DNA of 64,000 nucleotides from Nocardioides humi (GCF_006494775.1 NZ_CP041146.1:4960001-5024000); one strand, 5' to 3'. Counted from the stretch's first letter, positions 48,190 to 57,861 are shown. Notes: generated by a model not told the origin, from the sequence alone. Made by a program: numbers and translations.

Positions 48190-51066
48190 TCAGTGCAGGG
48201 CGATGGTGAGGCTGGTGCCCTTGCCGGCGGCGTCCGTGGTGGCGGTCTGGTTGCCGTACGGGCCGGCGGCGACCGGGCCGCCGCTGTCGACCACGAGGCT
48301 GTCGACGTGCCCGCCGCCGACGCCGATCAGGAGCTGCCGGACCGTCGAGCCGGGCGGCTCGACGAACTCGGTGCCGGCCGTGGTGCGGTTGGCCCACACG
48401 GTGACGACCCAGTCGCCGGGGGTGGCGACGGTCGGGCTGCGGTGGGCCGTGGTCGCCGCCGCCTCCGCGCTGCCGGCCACGGCCGCGACCGGTCCGGACG
48501 GGTCGGTGCCGGACCAGGCCAGCACGGTGAGCGTCGCCTTCACGGCCGTCGCGCCGAGGGCCACCGTCACGGTGCGCCCGGCGTCGCCGGTCGCGGCGAC
48601 GCGCTGCCAGACCACCGTGGTCATCGCGTCGGTGGCGACCGGGGCGCCGACCTGGATCCACCCGGCGGGCGCGGCCGGGACCGTGGTGCTCGAGACGGAC
48701 GCCACCGCCAGCAGGCCGTCGCCGGGCTGCGTGGTCGCGGGGATCGTGGTGAAGATGCTCGTCGCGTTGGTGACCTTGCCGGTGGCGTCGCGGAACCCGA
48801 TGGCGCTGGTGCCGCTCTCGATGACCACCTCGGCGCTCGCCGAGGCCGTCGCCCCGCGGTCGTCGGTGACGGTCAGCGTGACGGAATAGGTCCCAGGCCC
48901 GGCGTACACGTGCCCCGGTTGCGCTCCCGTGGCCGTGCCTCCGTCCCCGAACGACCAGGCGTACGACGTCACGGTGCCGTCCGGGTCGCTGGAGCCCCGT
49001 CCGTCGAAGCTGCACGTCTGGCCCGCGCACGAGGTCTGGATCGAGGCGACCGGGGTCTGGTTCGCCAGCGGCCCGAGGAACATCGTGCCGCTGGACCACT
49101 GCGGGTTGACGTCGATGCCGGTGCCGGTCACCCGGGTCCAGGCTCCTCCGGCGACGCCGTTGGCGACGGGCAGGCGCCACAGCTCGTTGGTGGACATGCC
49201 GGCCCAGAGCTGCCCGTCGGCGTACACCAGGTTGCGGACGTCGCGCGAGGTGGGGAAGGTCGAGGACGCGACGCTGAACTCCTGGGCGCCGACGATCAGG
49301 CTCTCCGGCGAGAACCACCGCCAGAACACCCGCCCCTGCGACTGCCGGGTGTAGTAGAGCCGCCCGTCGGCGTACGCCAGGCCGGTGACGGTCGACAGCT
49401 GGGCGTACAGGTTGGGCACCCGGCCGCGATAGGTCTGCGTCCCCCCGCTGGTGGTGACGGTGGTCCAGAGCGGGTCGTTGTAGGGGTCAACGACGACGTC
49501 CGGGCCGAAGGCCGTGCCGTCGAAGGTGCGGTAGTGCAGCTTGTTGTCGGTCCAGGCGTAGACCAGCTTCGAGCCGACCATGAACGCGCCGCGGGCGTTG
49601 GTCCAGCTGCCCGCTCCGGTCGTGGCGACCGTGGTGGGCGTGGTCGCCGAGGTCCCGGTGAACTGGCGGGTGGTGACCGTCGTCCCCGAGAGCCGGTACA
49701 GGCTGCGCGGCAGCACGGGGGAGGGCTGGACGACCGGCGCGGTGCCGCCCTCGACGGGGAAGAAGGCGAGCCGCGCCCGGCGGTACTCGCGGTTGCCGAT
49801 GTACTCGGTGTCGCTGCCGACGTACAGGCCGTTGTCGGTCGCCAGGAGCTCCTCGGCGCCGACGCCGCGGGGGTGCCGTCCGGGGTTCCAGGACAGCGGG
49901 ATGCCGCTGAGCGGGTCGAGCGCGGCGAGGCCCGGGCGCGGCACCTGCCCGGCCTGCTCGTCGGCGCCGCTCTGGATCGCGTTCATCCACTTCTGGTGCC
50001 CGCCGACGTACACCGCGTTGTCGGCGACGGCGACCGAGAGCAGCGAGTCCTGTCCCGTCGCCGCGACCCAGGTGGGCTCGACGGCCTGGCCGGTGACCGC
50101 GACGTCCCAGCGGGCGGCGGAGTCGCACAGCGTCCCGTTGTAGCCCGCGCCGCTCGTGGCGACGACGAAGTAGGAGCCGTCGGGGGAGAAGTCGACGTCG
50201 CGGACATAGGAGTCGAAGGCGTTCTTCTGGCAGGCCGGGGTGTAGCGCAGCGTCCGCCAGGCCGGGTCGACGGTCGCGGCGTCGGCGCCGAGCCGGATCA
50301 TCATCACCTGGTCGCGGTCGAAGGCGTCGGCGTACCGGAAGTTGCCGATCGCGACCAGCCGCGACCCGTCGGGGCTGGCGGACAGCTTCGCGACCCCGAC
50401 GGGGGCCTTGGCGGTGCCGGACGGCCAGTTGTGGTTGGTCGCGACGTTGATCGCGAGGTAGTCGTCGACGGCGCCGGTCGTCGCGTTGAGCGACGCGAGG
50501 CCGCCGCGCGGCAGCGTGTTCACGGTCGTGAAGCTGCCGGCCATCAGGATCCGGTTGCCGACCAGCGCGATGTCGAGGACGCCCCCGTTGGGGCTGGGGT
50601 TCTTGAACCCTGGCACCAGGGCGCCGGTGCTGGTGTCGATCTTGATCAGGTTGCGGACCTTCGTGGTGCCGGCCAGCTTGAACGTGCCGCTGACGAACAG
50701 CGCCGTGCCGTCGGGCGTGGGCGCGATCGCGGTCACGCTGCCGTCGAGGGCGGGGGCGAAGGCGGTGTCGACGAGGCCGGTGCCGCGGTCGTACCGCAGC
50801 AGGTACGGCGTCGGGATCTCCCCGCCGGTCCCGGAGTTCTTGGTCACGGTGAAGGTGCCCCCGACGAAGACCTTCGAGCCCACCTCGGCGATCGCGTAGG
50901 TCCGGCCGTCGATGATGTTCGGCGTGGTCGCCGGGACGGCGGACGGGATCAGCCGCTGGTGGGCGGGATGCGCGGCGGCCGGCGGACCGCCCGGTGTGAC
51001 CGCGAGCAGCGCGGCCACCACCGCGATCAGCAGAACGATGATGCGGCTGTGACGGTTTCGACGCAC
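48190..51066 (-). CDS. Large secreted protein with WD-like repeats and a PKD domain
   Basis: A 958-residue exported protein. Signal peptide: IIVLLIAVVAALLAV. An N-terminal propeller-like region (about 50-480) has repeats such as KVFVGGTFTVTKNSGTG, TALFVSGTFKLAGTTK and RILMAGSFTTVNTLPRG. A PKD domain (about 715-795) has SSDPDGTVTSYAWSFGDGG and YSVTLTVTDDRGATAS. A C-terminal region (DGLLAVASVSSTTVPAAPAG onward) looks like a carbohydrate-binding or adhesin fold. GTG 51066 has a G-rich site 7 bases upstream. No catalytic residues are obvious; cell-surface adhesion is a guess. Confidence 0.87.
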   Translation of the reverse strand: MRRNRHSRIIVLLIAVVAALLAVTPGGPPAAAHPAHQRLIPSAVPATTPNIIDGRTYAIAEVGSKVFVGGTFTVTKNSGTGGEIPTPYLLRYDRGTGLVDTAFAPALDGSVTAIAPTPDGTALFVSGTFKLAGTTKVRNLIKIDTSTGALVPGFKNPSPNGGVLDIALVGNRILMAGSFTTVNTLPRGGLASLNATTGAVDDYLAINVATNHNWPSGTAKAPVGVAKLSASPDGSRLVAIGNFRYADAFDRDQVMMIRLGADAATVDPAWRTLRYTPACQKNAFDSYVRDVDFSPDGSYFVVATSGAGYNGTLCDSAARWDVAVTGQAVEPTWVAATGQDSLLSVAVADNAVYVGGHQKWMNAIQSGADEQAGQVPRPGLAALDPLSGIPLSWNPGRHPRGVGAEELLATDNGLYVGSDTEYIGNREYRRARLAFFPVEGGTAPVVQPSPVLPRSLYRLSGTTVTTRQFTGTSATTPTTVATTGAGSWTNARGAFMVGSKLVYAWTDNKLHYRTFDGTAFGPDVVVDPYNDPLWTTVTTSGGTQTYRGRVPNLYAQLSTVTGLAYADGRLYYTRQSQGRVFWRWFSPESLIVGAQEFSVASSTFPTSRDVRNLVYADGQLWAGMSTNELWRLPVANGVAGGAWTRVTGTGIDVNPQWSSGTMFLGPLANQTPVASIQTSCAGQTCSFDGRGSSDPDGTVTSYAWSFGDGGTATGAQPGHVYAGPGTYSVTLTVTDDRGATASASAEVVIESGTSAIGFRDATGKVTNATSIFTTIPATTQPGDGLLAVASVSSTTVPAAPAGWIQVGAPVATDAMTTVVWQRVAATGDAGRTVTVALGATAVKATLTVLAWSGTDPSGPVAAVAGSAEAAATTAHRSPTVATPGDWVVTVWANRTTAGTEFVEPPGSTVRQLLIGVGGGHVDSLVVDSGGPVAAGPYGNQTATTDAAGKGTSLTIALH

Positions 51067-51147
51067 GGTGCCCCCCGTTGACTCGGCCGAGACGACACGA
51101 CGCTCGCACGTCACGGCCGTTCGCGACTCACCCATATGAGGCATCTG

Positions 51148-51199
51148 CCGACCCGGCGCTTCCCGACCTCGGGGAGGGTCGGGAAGCGCCGGGTCGGCG
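51148..51199. terminator. Very strong hairpin terminator
   Basis: Perfect 22-bp arms (51148-51169 and 51178-51199) with loop TCGGGGAG; the left arm starts GCCGACCCGGCGCTTCCC. It lies downstream of the ABC permease gene and upstream of the PKD-protein start, so it insulates the two minus-strand units. Confidence 0.9.
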
Positions 51200-51231
51200 T
51201 CGTACGCGGGTCGGGTTGCGCCGGGTCGGTG

Positions 51232-52047
51232 CTACTTGACCTCGGAGCGGAGCATCAGGCGTAGGCCGATGAGGCCGGGGACGACCAGCCAGATCAGCGA
51301 GGAGACGCCGAGCTGGGCCCACATCTGGCCGGTCATGCTCTCGTCGTACAGCGGGAAGGTCGCGGCGTTGACGTCGAACCACGGGGCGTTGTCCGCCCAC
51401 CAGGTCTGCACCTCCGCGAGCGCGCCGGAGATGCCCGGCAGCACGAGCGCGAACACGAAGTAGCCGACGATCGCCCCGGCGGAGGAGCGGATCACCAGGC
51501 CGAGCACGAAGCCGATCAGCATGCCGATCTCGCTGGCCAGCACGATCTGGCCGAGGGACGTGAGCGTGACGTCCCACTTCGTGTCGACGCCGACGGCGTT
51601 GCTGACCACCAGGTTGCCCACCGCGCCGACCGCGATGGCGACGGCCATGCCGACGACGCCGATCACCAGCACGTTGATCAGCTTCGCGGCGATGGTGCGG
51701 CCGCGACTGGGCACCAGCGTGAAGGTCGTCAGGGCGGTGCGCTGGCTCCACTCGCTGGTCACCGAGAGCACGCCGATCATCGGCAGGATCACCGACATCG
51801 GGATCCCGACGGCGGACGCGAAGTCCTCCAGGGTCAGCGTGTCGCGGTCGCCGAAGATGATCGTGGCGCCGGTCGCGATCACGGAGAGGATCACGATGCT
51901 GGCCATCAGCCAGAAGCCGGAGCGGGTGTCGAACATCTTGCGCAGCTCGACGCGCAGCACCCGCCGGAACGGGGTCGGCGCGGGCGCCGGGCGGCGCGCG
52001 GTCGTGGTATCGGGGAGGGCTGCTGCCTCCACGGCGGTGGCGGTCAT
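51232..52047 (-). CDS. ABC-2 type transporter permease
   Basis: A 271-residue, six-helix membrane subunit: FRRVLRVELRKMFDTRSGFW (the usual cytosolic start of ABC-2 permeases), WLMASIVILSVIATGATIIF, and GMLIGFVLGLVIRSSAGAIV. It forms an exporter with the ATPase encoded upstream, with which it overlaps by four bases. Substrate unknown; lantibiotic- or drug-type export is common for this arrangement. Confidence 0.9.
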   Translation of the reverse strand: MTATAVEAAALPDTTTARRPAPAPTPFRRVLRVELRKMFDTRSGFWLMASIVILSVIATGATIIFGDRDTLTLEDFASAVGIPMSVILPMIGVLSVTSEWSQRTALTTFTLVPSRGRTIAAKLINVLVIGVVGMAVAIAVGAVGNLVVSNAVGVDTKWDVTLTSLGQIVLASEIGMLIGFVLGLVIRSSAGAIVGYFVFALVLPGISGALAEVQTWWADNAPWFDVNAATFPLYDESMTGQMWAQLGVSSLIWLVVPGLIGLRLMLRSEVK

Positions 52048-52970
52048 GCCGCTGCTCCTTGCTGGGTGTCGGTGGTCGTGACGGTGTCGCGCTGGCTCTC
52101 GGCGGTGAGCGCCAGGAACATCTCCTCCAGGCCCGCGCCGTCGGCGGCCCGGAGCTCGGTGACGGCGATGCCGGCCGCGAAGGCGGCGCGGCCGACGCGG
52201 GTCAGGTCGGCCTCGGCGAGCACGGCGCCGCCGGAGGTCGGGCGGGCGGTGATCCCGGCGGCCTGCAGGGCGGCGGCCAGCGCCGCGCCGTCGGCGGCCC
52301 GGACCAGGGTGCCGGCGCCGGCGAGCAGCTCCTCCTTGGTGCCCTGCGCGACGATCCGGCCGTTGCCGATCACCACGAGGTCGTCGGCGATCACCTCGAT
52401 CTCGTGCAGCAGGTGGGACGACAGCAGCACGGTGCCGCCCTGGTCCGCGAAGCCGCGGAGCAGGTCGCGCATCCAGCGGATGCCGGCCGGGTCGAGACCG
52501 TTGGCGGGCTCGTCGAGGATGAGGACCTCGGGGTCGCCGAGCAGCGCCGTACCGATGCCCAGGCGCTGGCGCATGCCGAGGGAGTAGTTGCGGACCCGGC
52601 GGCTGGCCTCGTCCGGCGTCAGGCTGACCCGCTCCAGCATCTCGTCGACGCGGGTGCGGGGCAGGCCCATGGTCAGGGCGGCGATGGTGAGGATCTCCCG
52701 GCCGGTGCGCCCGGCGTGCTGGGCGGAGGCGTCCAGCAGGACGCCGACCTCGCGGCCGGGGTCGGGCAGGTCGGCGAAGCGGCGCCCGAGGACCCGGACC
52801 TCGCCGTGGCCGGGTGCGGTCAGGCCGACCATCACCCGCATGGTGGTGGACTTGCCGGCACCGTTGGGGCCGAGGAACCCGGTGACCCGGCCCGGCTGCG
52901 CGGTGAACGACACGTCGTCGACGGCGGTGAAGCTGCCGTAGGACTTGGTGAGGGACTCGACTGTGATCAT
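52044..52970 (-). CDS. ABC transporter ATP-binding protein
   Basis: A 308-residue ATPase: Walker A GFLGPNGAGKSTTMRVMVGL, signature YSLGMRQRLGIG, Walker B VLILDEPANGLDPAG, switch His in SSHLLHEIEVIADD. The C-terminal 90 residues match the DrrA/BcrA-type extension found in antibiotic exporters. Pairs with the permease encoded immediately downstream. Confidence 0.94.
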   Translation of the reverse strand: MITVESLTKSYGSFTAVDDVSFTAQPGRVTGFLGPNGAGKSTTMRVMVGLTAPGHGEVRVLGRRFADLPDPGREVGVLLDASAQHAGRTGREILTIAALTMGLPRTRVDEMLERVSLTPDEASRRVRNYSLGMRQRLGIGTALLGDPEVLILDEPANGLDPAGIRWMRDLLRGFADQGGTVLLSSHLLHEIEVIADDLVVIGNGRIVAQGTKEELLAGAGTLVRAADGAALAAALQAAGITARPTSGGAVLAEADLTRVGRAAFAAGIAVTELRAADGAGLEEMFLALTAESQRDTVTTTDTQQGAAA

Positions 52971-53090
52971 GACCGGAAGCCTCGCGGCCGGCGGGCGTGC
53001 GGCGCTTCGGGCAGATCCCTTGACCCGCCCCTGAGGTCGCCCCGGTGGCCCCTAGGGGAAGCAATCAGGGGTACGACGCGTTGGGGCGTC

Positions 53091-53729
53091 GTGCGTATCG
53101 AGATCTGGGCCGACGTCGTCTGTCCGTGGTGCTACATCGGCAAGCGCCGGCTGGAGAAGGCCCTGGCCTCCTTCGACCACCGCGACGAGGTCGAGGTGGT
53201 GTACCGCTCCTACGAGCTCGACCCGTTCGCACCCGAGGTCGGCACCGAGACCACCGTCCAGGTGCTCGGCCGCAAGCTCGGCGCCGACGAGGCCGGCACC
53301 CGCGCGATGATGGCCCAGGCCGACGAGGTCGCCGCCACCGAGGGACTCCACTTCGCGCACGCCGACGCCCTGCACGCCCGCACCCTCACGGCCCACCGCC
53401 TGCTCCACCTGGCTCGGTCGGAGGGACGGCAGCAGGCGCTGCTCGAGGAGATCCTGGCGGCGTACTTCACCCGCGGCGAGTCGCTCGGCGACCACGACGT
53501 GCTGCGCCGCGCGGCCGCGGCGGCCGGGCTCGATGCCGGGCGCGTGGAGGAGGTGCTGGGCAGCGACGAGTTCCGCGACGAGGTGATGGCCGACGTCGCG
53601 CAGGCGCGCGCGTACGGCTCCAGCGGTGTCCCGTTCTTCGTCCTCGACGGCCGGTTCGGCATCTCCGGCGCCCAGCCGACCGAGCTCTTCGAGCAGGCGC
53701 TCGCGCAGGCCTGGGACAGCCAGGCCTGA
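53091..53729 (+). CDS. DsbA-family oxidoreductase, FrnE-like
   Basis: A 212-residue thioredoxin-fold protein with a CPWC active site (IEIWADVVCPWCYIGKRRLE) and the family ending SSGVPFFVLDGRFGISGAQP (cis-Pro in SGVP). Length, lack of a signal peptide and overall motif order fit FrnE/2-hydroxychromene isomerase-like members acting in the cytosol. GTG 53091 is chosen because family residues begin there. Confidence 0.9.
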   Translation: MRIEIWADVVCPWCYIGKRRLEKALASFDHRDEVEVVYRSYELDPFAPEVGTETTVQVLGRKLGADEAGTRAMMAQADEVAATEGLHFAHADALHARTLTAHRLLHLARSEGRQQALLEEILAAYFTRGESLGDHDVLRRAAAAAGLDAGRVEEVLGSDEFRDEVMADVAQARAYGSSGVPFFVLDGRFGISGAQPTELFEQALAQAWDSQA

Positions 53730-53791
53730 CCGTGCTCTGACTCCCGGCTGGCCGGCCCCGGACTGCCCCGCCCGGCCGGACTTGTCGGGCA

Positions 53792-53837
53792 ATTCATGCG
53801 CTTGTCAGGGGTTGCAACGCCTGACAAGCGCATGAAT
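53792..53837. terminator. Long palindrome, probable bidirectional terminator and repeat element
   Basis: Perfect 18-bp arms: left arm starts ATTCATGCGCTTGTCAGG (53792-53809), right arm CCTGACAAGCGCATGAAT (53820-53837), loop containing GTTGCAAC. It lies between the converging DsbA-like and MaoC-like genes. A second small hairpin (about 53835-53857, GAATCCC / GGGATTC) follows. The same GCGCTT / GTTGCAAC / AAGCGC layout recurs at 59489-59522. Confidence 0.85.
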
Positions 53838-53866
53838 CCCCGGACATCCGGGATTCATGCAGCCCC

Positions 53867-54319
53867 TCACGGCAGCAGCAGGACCACCGTCTCCGCCACG
53901 CAGGCCGGCTTCTCCTCGTCCTCGATCTCGACCGTGTGCTGCACGGTGAGCTGCTTGCCGCTCGGGATGTCGACCACCTCGCCGAGCCGGACGTGCAGCC
54001 GGATCCGCTTGCCGACCAGCAGGGGCGCGGGGAAGCGGACCTTGTTGACGCCGTAGTTCAGCTTCGCGCCGGGCGTGCGGAGCGTGAACACCTGGCTGCC
54101 GAGCCACGGCACCAGCGAGAGCGTGAGATAGCCGTGGGCGATGGTGCCGCCGAACGGGCCCTCCTTGGCGCGCTCGAGGTCGACGTGGATCCACTGGTGG
54201 TCGCCGGTCGCGTCGGCGAACTGGTTGACCCGGCGCTGGTCGATGGTGACCCAGTCGCTCGCTCCGAGGTCGGTTCCCGCTGCCTCGGTCAGCTCCTCGA
54301 ACGTCGTGAAAACCCGCAT
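53867..54319 (-). CDS. MaoC-family dehydratase
   Basis: A 150-residue hotdog-fold enoyl-CoA hydratase-like protein (NodN-type). The catalytic hydratase motif is VNQFADATGDHQWIHVD, followed by GPFGGTIAHGYLTLSLVPWL; Asp and His are conserved. Substrate acyl chain is unknown. Confidence 0.92.
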   Translation of the reverse strand: MRVFTTFEELTEAAGTDLGASDWVTIDQRRVNQFADATGDHQWIHVDLERAKEGPFGGTIAHGYLTLSLVPWLGSQVFTLRTPGAKLNYGVNKVRFPAPLLVGKRIRLHVRLGEVVDIPSGKQLTVQHTVEIEDEEKPACVAETVVLLLP

Positions 54320-54400
54320 GGTTGGCTCCTTCGCGCGCTCGTCGAATCCCTGCGGCCGAGCCTAGCGGCTGCGATGTGACCCACGTCATGCCGAGACAAG

Positions 54401-54419
54401 TGAGGCCAGCCTAAGCAAA
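54401..54419. promoter_or_regulatory. Probable DtxR/IdeR iron box of the efe operon
   Basis: TGAGGCCAGCCTAAGCAAA fits the 19-bp DtxR/IdeR consensus (TTAGGTTAGGCTAACCTAA) at about 14 positions by eye. It lies about 20 bases before the efeU GTG and would overlap the -35 region of a promoter with -10-like TACATT (54428-54433). Iron-dependent repression of efeUOB is the expected outcome. Confidence 0.6.
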
Positions 54420-54439
54420 CAGGCGTACATTGCCCTTTT

Positions 54440-55293
54440 GTGCTCGCGAACTTCCTGATCGGCCTGCGCGAAGGCCTCGAGGCCGCGCTGGTGGTCAGCA
54501 TCCTGGTGGCCTACCTCGTGAAGTCGGAGCGTCGCGAGCTGCTCCCGCGGATCTGGGCGGGTGTCGCGCTGGCGGTCGCGGCCTCGCTGGCGTTCGGCGC
54601 CGCGCTGACGTTCGGGCCGCGCGGGCTGACGTTCGAGGCGCAGGAGGCGATCGGGGGACCCTGTCGATCGTCGCGGTGGCGTTCGTGACCTGGATGATCT
54701 TCTGGATGTCGGCCGCCGCCCGCGGCCTCGGCGCCGAGCTCCGCGGCCAGATCGACCGGGCCGCCGAGGGTGGACGCTGGTCGCTCGCCGTCGTGGCGAT
54801 GCTCGCCGTGGGGCGCGAGGGCCTGGAGACGGCGCTGTTCCTGTGGGCGGCCACGCAGGCCGGCACCCGCGACGCCGTCGGCTCGGTGACCCCGACCTGG
54901 GAGCCGCTGGTCGGCGCGCTGCTCGGCATCCTCGTCGCGGTCGCCCTCGGCTACCTGATCTACCGCGGCGCGATCCGCCTCAACCTCACCGTGTTCTTCA
55001 CCTGGACCGGCGCCTTCCTCATCCTCGTCGCCGGGGGCGTGCTCGCCTACGGCATCCACGACCTGCAGGAGGCCGGCATCCTGCCCGGCCTGCACAGCCT
55101 GGCCTTCGACGTCTCCGACGTCATCCCGCCCTCGTCCTGGTACGGCACCCTGCTCAAGGGCGTCTTCAACTTCTCGCCCGCCACGACCAGGCTCGAGGCC
55201 CTCGCCTGGGTCCTGTACGTCGTGCCGGTGGGCGTCCTGTTCCTCTTCCGCACTCGCATCTTCCGACCCAACCTCCAGACTCAGGAGCACTGA
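54440..55293 (+). CDS. efeU: Iron permease EfeU (one frame break)
   Basis: Membrane permease of the EfeUOB ferrous/ferric iron uptake system, FTR1 family. Both iron-binding motifs are visible: [11 protein letters not shown] near the N-terminus and [12 protein letters not shown] in the second frame. The frame changes at the five-G run 54653-54657; one added G gives 284 residues of seven helices, the usual length. I infer a base-calling loss rather than inactivation. First gene of efeUOB; GTG 54440 has no Shine-Dalgarno, so a leaderless start is possible. Confidence 0.9.
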
Positions 55294-55296
55294 ACC

Positions 55297-56493
55297 ATGC
55301 GCAAGACCCTGCTCGCCTCGGTGGCCGCCCTGGCCGTCGTCCCCGCCCTCGCGGCCTGCACCGAGAACGCCTCCGACGGCGACGGCGGCGACGCGAAGGG
55401 CAACGCCCGGGCGCTGACGGTCACGTCGAGCGCCGACGCCTGCGAGCTCTCCTCGGGCGAGGCGCCGGCCGGGACGCTGACCTTCAACGTCACCAACACC
55501 GGCTCGGACGTCACCGAGTTCTACCTGCTCGGCAGCGACGGGCTGCGGATCGTCGGCGAGGTCGAGAACATCGGCCCCAACCTGACCAAGAAGCTCACCG
55601 TCAACGCTCCGGAGGGCGACTACTTCACCGCCTGCAAGCCGGGCATGGTGGGCGAGGGCATCCGCGCCGCCTTCACCGTCACCCACTCCGACGAGGAGCA
55701 GGAGGTGAGCGCCTCGGACCAGGAGCTCATCGACCAGGCGCAGAACAACTACCGGGCCTACGTCCAGGACCAGTCCGCCCAGCTGCTGGCGAAGACGACG
55801 GAGTTCGTCCAGCTCTACAAGGACGGCAAGGACGACGACGCGCGGGCGCTCTACCCGGTCGCGCGCGAGCACTGGGAGCGGATCGAGACGGTCGCGGAGT
55901 CCTTCGGCGACCTCGACCCCAAGACCGACGCCCGCGAGGCCGACGTCGACTTCGCCGCCGGCGAGGAGTGGACCGGCTGGCACCGGATCGAGAAGGACCT
56001 GTGGCCGGCCGAGGCGAAGGGCTACACGGCGCTGACGCCCGAGGAGCGCGCGACGTACGCCGACGACCTGCTCGCCAACACCCAGGAGCTCGACAAGCGG
56101 GTGCAGGCCACCGGCGCCGACGCGCTGGAGTACCCGATCGACGCGATCGCCAACGGCTCGATCGGCCTGCTCGAGGAGGTCGCCAACGGCAAGATCACCG
56201 GCGAGGAGGAGGCCTGGTCGCACACCGACCTGTGGGACTTCCAGGCCAACGTCGACGGCGCCCGGGTCGCCTACGAGGGCGTCCAGGGCCTGCTGGAGAC
56301 CAAGGACGCCGCGCTGGCCGAGGAGCTGACCACGAAGTTCGCGGCGCTGCAGGCGCTGCTGGACGAGTACCGTGACGGTGAGGGCTTCGTCCTCTACACC
56401 GAGCTCACCAAGGACGACACCAAGAAGATGACCGACGCGGTCAACGCCCTCTCCGAGCCGCTCTCCAAGCTCACGGCGGCGGTGACCTCCTGA
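55297..56493 (+). CDS. efeO: Iron uptake lipoprotein EfeO
   Basis: Extracytoplasmic iron-binding partner of EfeU. The 398 residues include a lipoprotein signal (AVVPALAACTE), a cupredoxin-like domain (about 35-125, EFYLLGSDGLRIVGEVENIG, then YFTACKPGM) and the M75 helical domain carrying the HxxE iron motif (EEWTGWHRIEKDLW). Starts four bases after the efeU stop; its own stop overlaps the probable efeB start. Confidence 0.95.
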   Translation: MRKTLLASVAALAVVPALAACTENASDGDGGDAKGNARALTVTSSADACELSSGEAPAGTLTFNVTNTGSDVTEFYLLGSDGLRIVGEVENIGPNLTKKLTVNAPEGDYFTACKPGMVGEGIRAAFTVTHSDEEQEVSASDQELIDQAQNNYRAYVQDQSAQLLAKTTEFVQLYKDGKDDDARALYPVAREHWERIETVAESFGDLDPKTDAREADVDFAAGEEWTGWHRIEKDLWPAEAKGYTALTPEERATYADDLLANTQELDKRVQATGADALEYPIDAIANGSIGLLEEVANGKITGEEEAWSHTDLWDFQANVDGARVAYEGVQGLLETKDAALAEELTTKFAALQALLDEYRDGEGFVLYTELTKDDTKKMTDAVNALSEPLSKLTAAVTS

Positions 56494-57755
56494 CCCCGAA
56501 GCCACGCGTCAGCAGGCGCGGTCTCCTCGGCGGTGGCGCGGCCGCCGCCGGGGTGGCCGGCGCCTTCGCCGCCGGGCGGCTCGCCGCACCCGATGCCGAG
56601 CCGGTGTCGGGTGCGGTGGCGTCGTACCCGTTCCGGGGCGAGCGGCAGGCCGGCATCGTCACGCCGGCGCAGGACCGCCTGCACTTCGTGGCCCTCGACG
56701 TCACGACCGACGACCGCGACCGGCTCGTGGCGCTGCTGGAGGCCTGGACCGAGGCGGCCGAGCGGATGACCCGGGGCACCTCCGCGGGCCCGGTCGGCGC
56801 CGTCGACGGGCCCGGCAACGCGCCGCCGGACGACACCGGCGAGGCGCTCGACCTGCCGCCGAGCGGGCTCACCGTCACCTTCGGTTTCGGACCGAGCCTG
56901 TTCGCCGACGCCGACGGCAACGACCGCTTCGGCATCGCCGAGCGCCGTCCCGCCGCCCTCGAGCGGCTGCCCCGCTTCTCCGCCGACGTCCTCGACCCCG
57001 CCCGCAGCGACGGCGACATCTGCATCCAGGCCTGCGCCGACGACCCGCAGGTCGCCGTCCACGCGATCCGCAACCTGGTCCGGATCGGGTTCGGTACGAC
57101 GGCCGTGCGGTGGTCCCAGCTCGGCTTCGGCCGCACGTCCACGACCTCGCGGAGCCAGTCGACGCCGCGCAACCTGTTCGGGTTCAAGGACGGCACCGCC
57201 AACATCAAGGCCGAGGAGGCCGCCGCCCTCGACCAGCACGTGTGGGTCGGCGCGGACGACGACCCGAACGCCGCCTGGCTCGCGGGCGGCTCCTATCTCG
57301 TCACCCGCCGGATCAACATGACGATCGAGGTCTGGGACCGGCAGTCGCTGGACGCCCAGGAGCAGTTCGTCGGCCGCACCAAGGGGACCGGCGCCCCGCT
57401 CTCGGGCGGCGAGGAGTTCAGCGTCCCCGACTTCGACATCCGGGGCAGCGCCGGCCCGCTCATCCCGGTCGACGCCCACGTCCGGGTGGTCCACCCCCGC
57501 GCGCACGACAACGTGCGGATGCTGCGCCGCGGCTACAACTTCGTCGACGGCAGCAACGACGTCGGCGGCCTCGACGCCGGGCTGTTCTTCATCGCCTACG
57601 TCCGCGACCCGCGCACCCACTTCATCCCGCTCCAGCGGGCGATGTCGAAGACCGACGCGCTCATGGAGTATCTCCGGTTCACCGGGCAGGCGCTCTTCGC
57701 CGTCCCTCCCGGCGTCGGCGAGGGGGAGTACGTCGGCCAGGCGCTGTTCGCCTGA
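56490..57755 (+). CDS. efeB: Tat-exported Dyp-type heme peroxidase EfeB
   Basis: Peroxidase of the efe iron system, thought to oxidise iron or recover it from heme outside the cell. About 421 residues. A Tat signal (SRRGLLGGGAAAAG, twin Arg) opens the protein; the body has the GxxDG heme motif GFKDGTANIKAEE and the proximal region VVHPRAHDNVRMLRRGYNF. The start is unusual: in frame before the twin-Arg motif I find no ATG or GTG, only CTG at 56490, overlapping the EfeO stop (CTGA). Homologues usually overlap as ATGA, so a CTG start or a base error is possible. Confidence 0.9.
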   Translation: MTPKPRVSRRGLLGGGAAAAGVAGAFAAGRLAAPDAEPVSGAVASYPFRGERQAGIVTPAQDRLHFVALDVTTDDRDRLVALLEAWTEAAERMTRGTSAGPVGAVDGPGNAPPDDTGEALDLPPSGLTVTFGFGPSLFADADGNDRFGIAERRPAALERLPRFSADVLDPARSDGDICIQACADDPQVAVHAIRNLVRIGFGTTAVRWSQLGFGRTSTTSRSQSTPRNLFGFKDGTANIKAEEAAALDQHVWVGADDDPNAAWLAGGSYLVTRRINMTIEVWDRQSLDAQEQFVGRTKGTGAPLSGGEEFSVPDFDIRGSAGPLIPVDAHVRVVHPRAHDNVRMLRRGYNFVDGSNDVGGLDAGLFFIAYVRDPRTHFIPLQRAMSKTDALMEYLRFTGQALFAVPPGVGEGEYVGQALFA

Positions 57756-57861
57756 CCACTCCTCGTTCACACGTTAGAAACGAACCGCGAGTACGAGTAG
57801 GCTGGCGCTCACGCACAGCGCCGTGCCGTCTCCACCCGCACGATCCCGCAAGGACCCCGCT

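Noticed and set aside
48193..51081. 962-codon open frame on the plus strand
   Set aside because: Antisense to the secreted PKD-domain protein, which has a signal peptide and recognisable repeats; the plus frame is Arg/Gly/Asp-rich with no motif.
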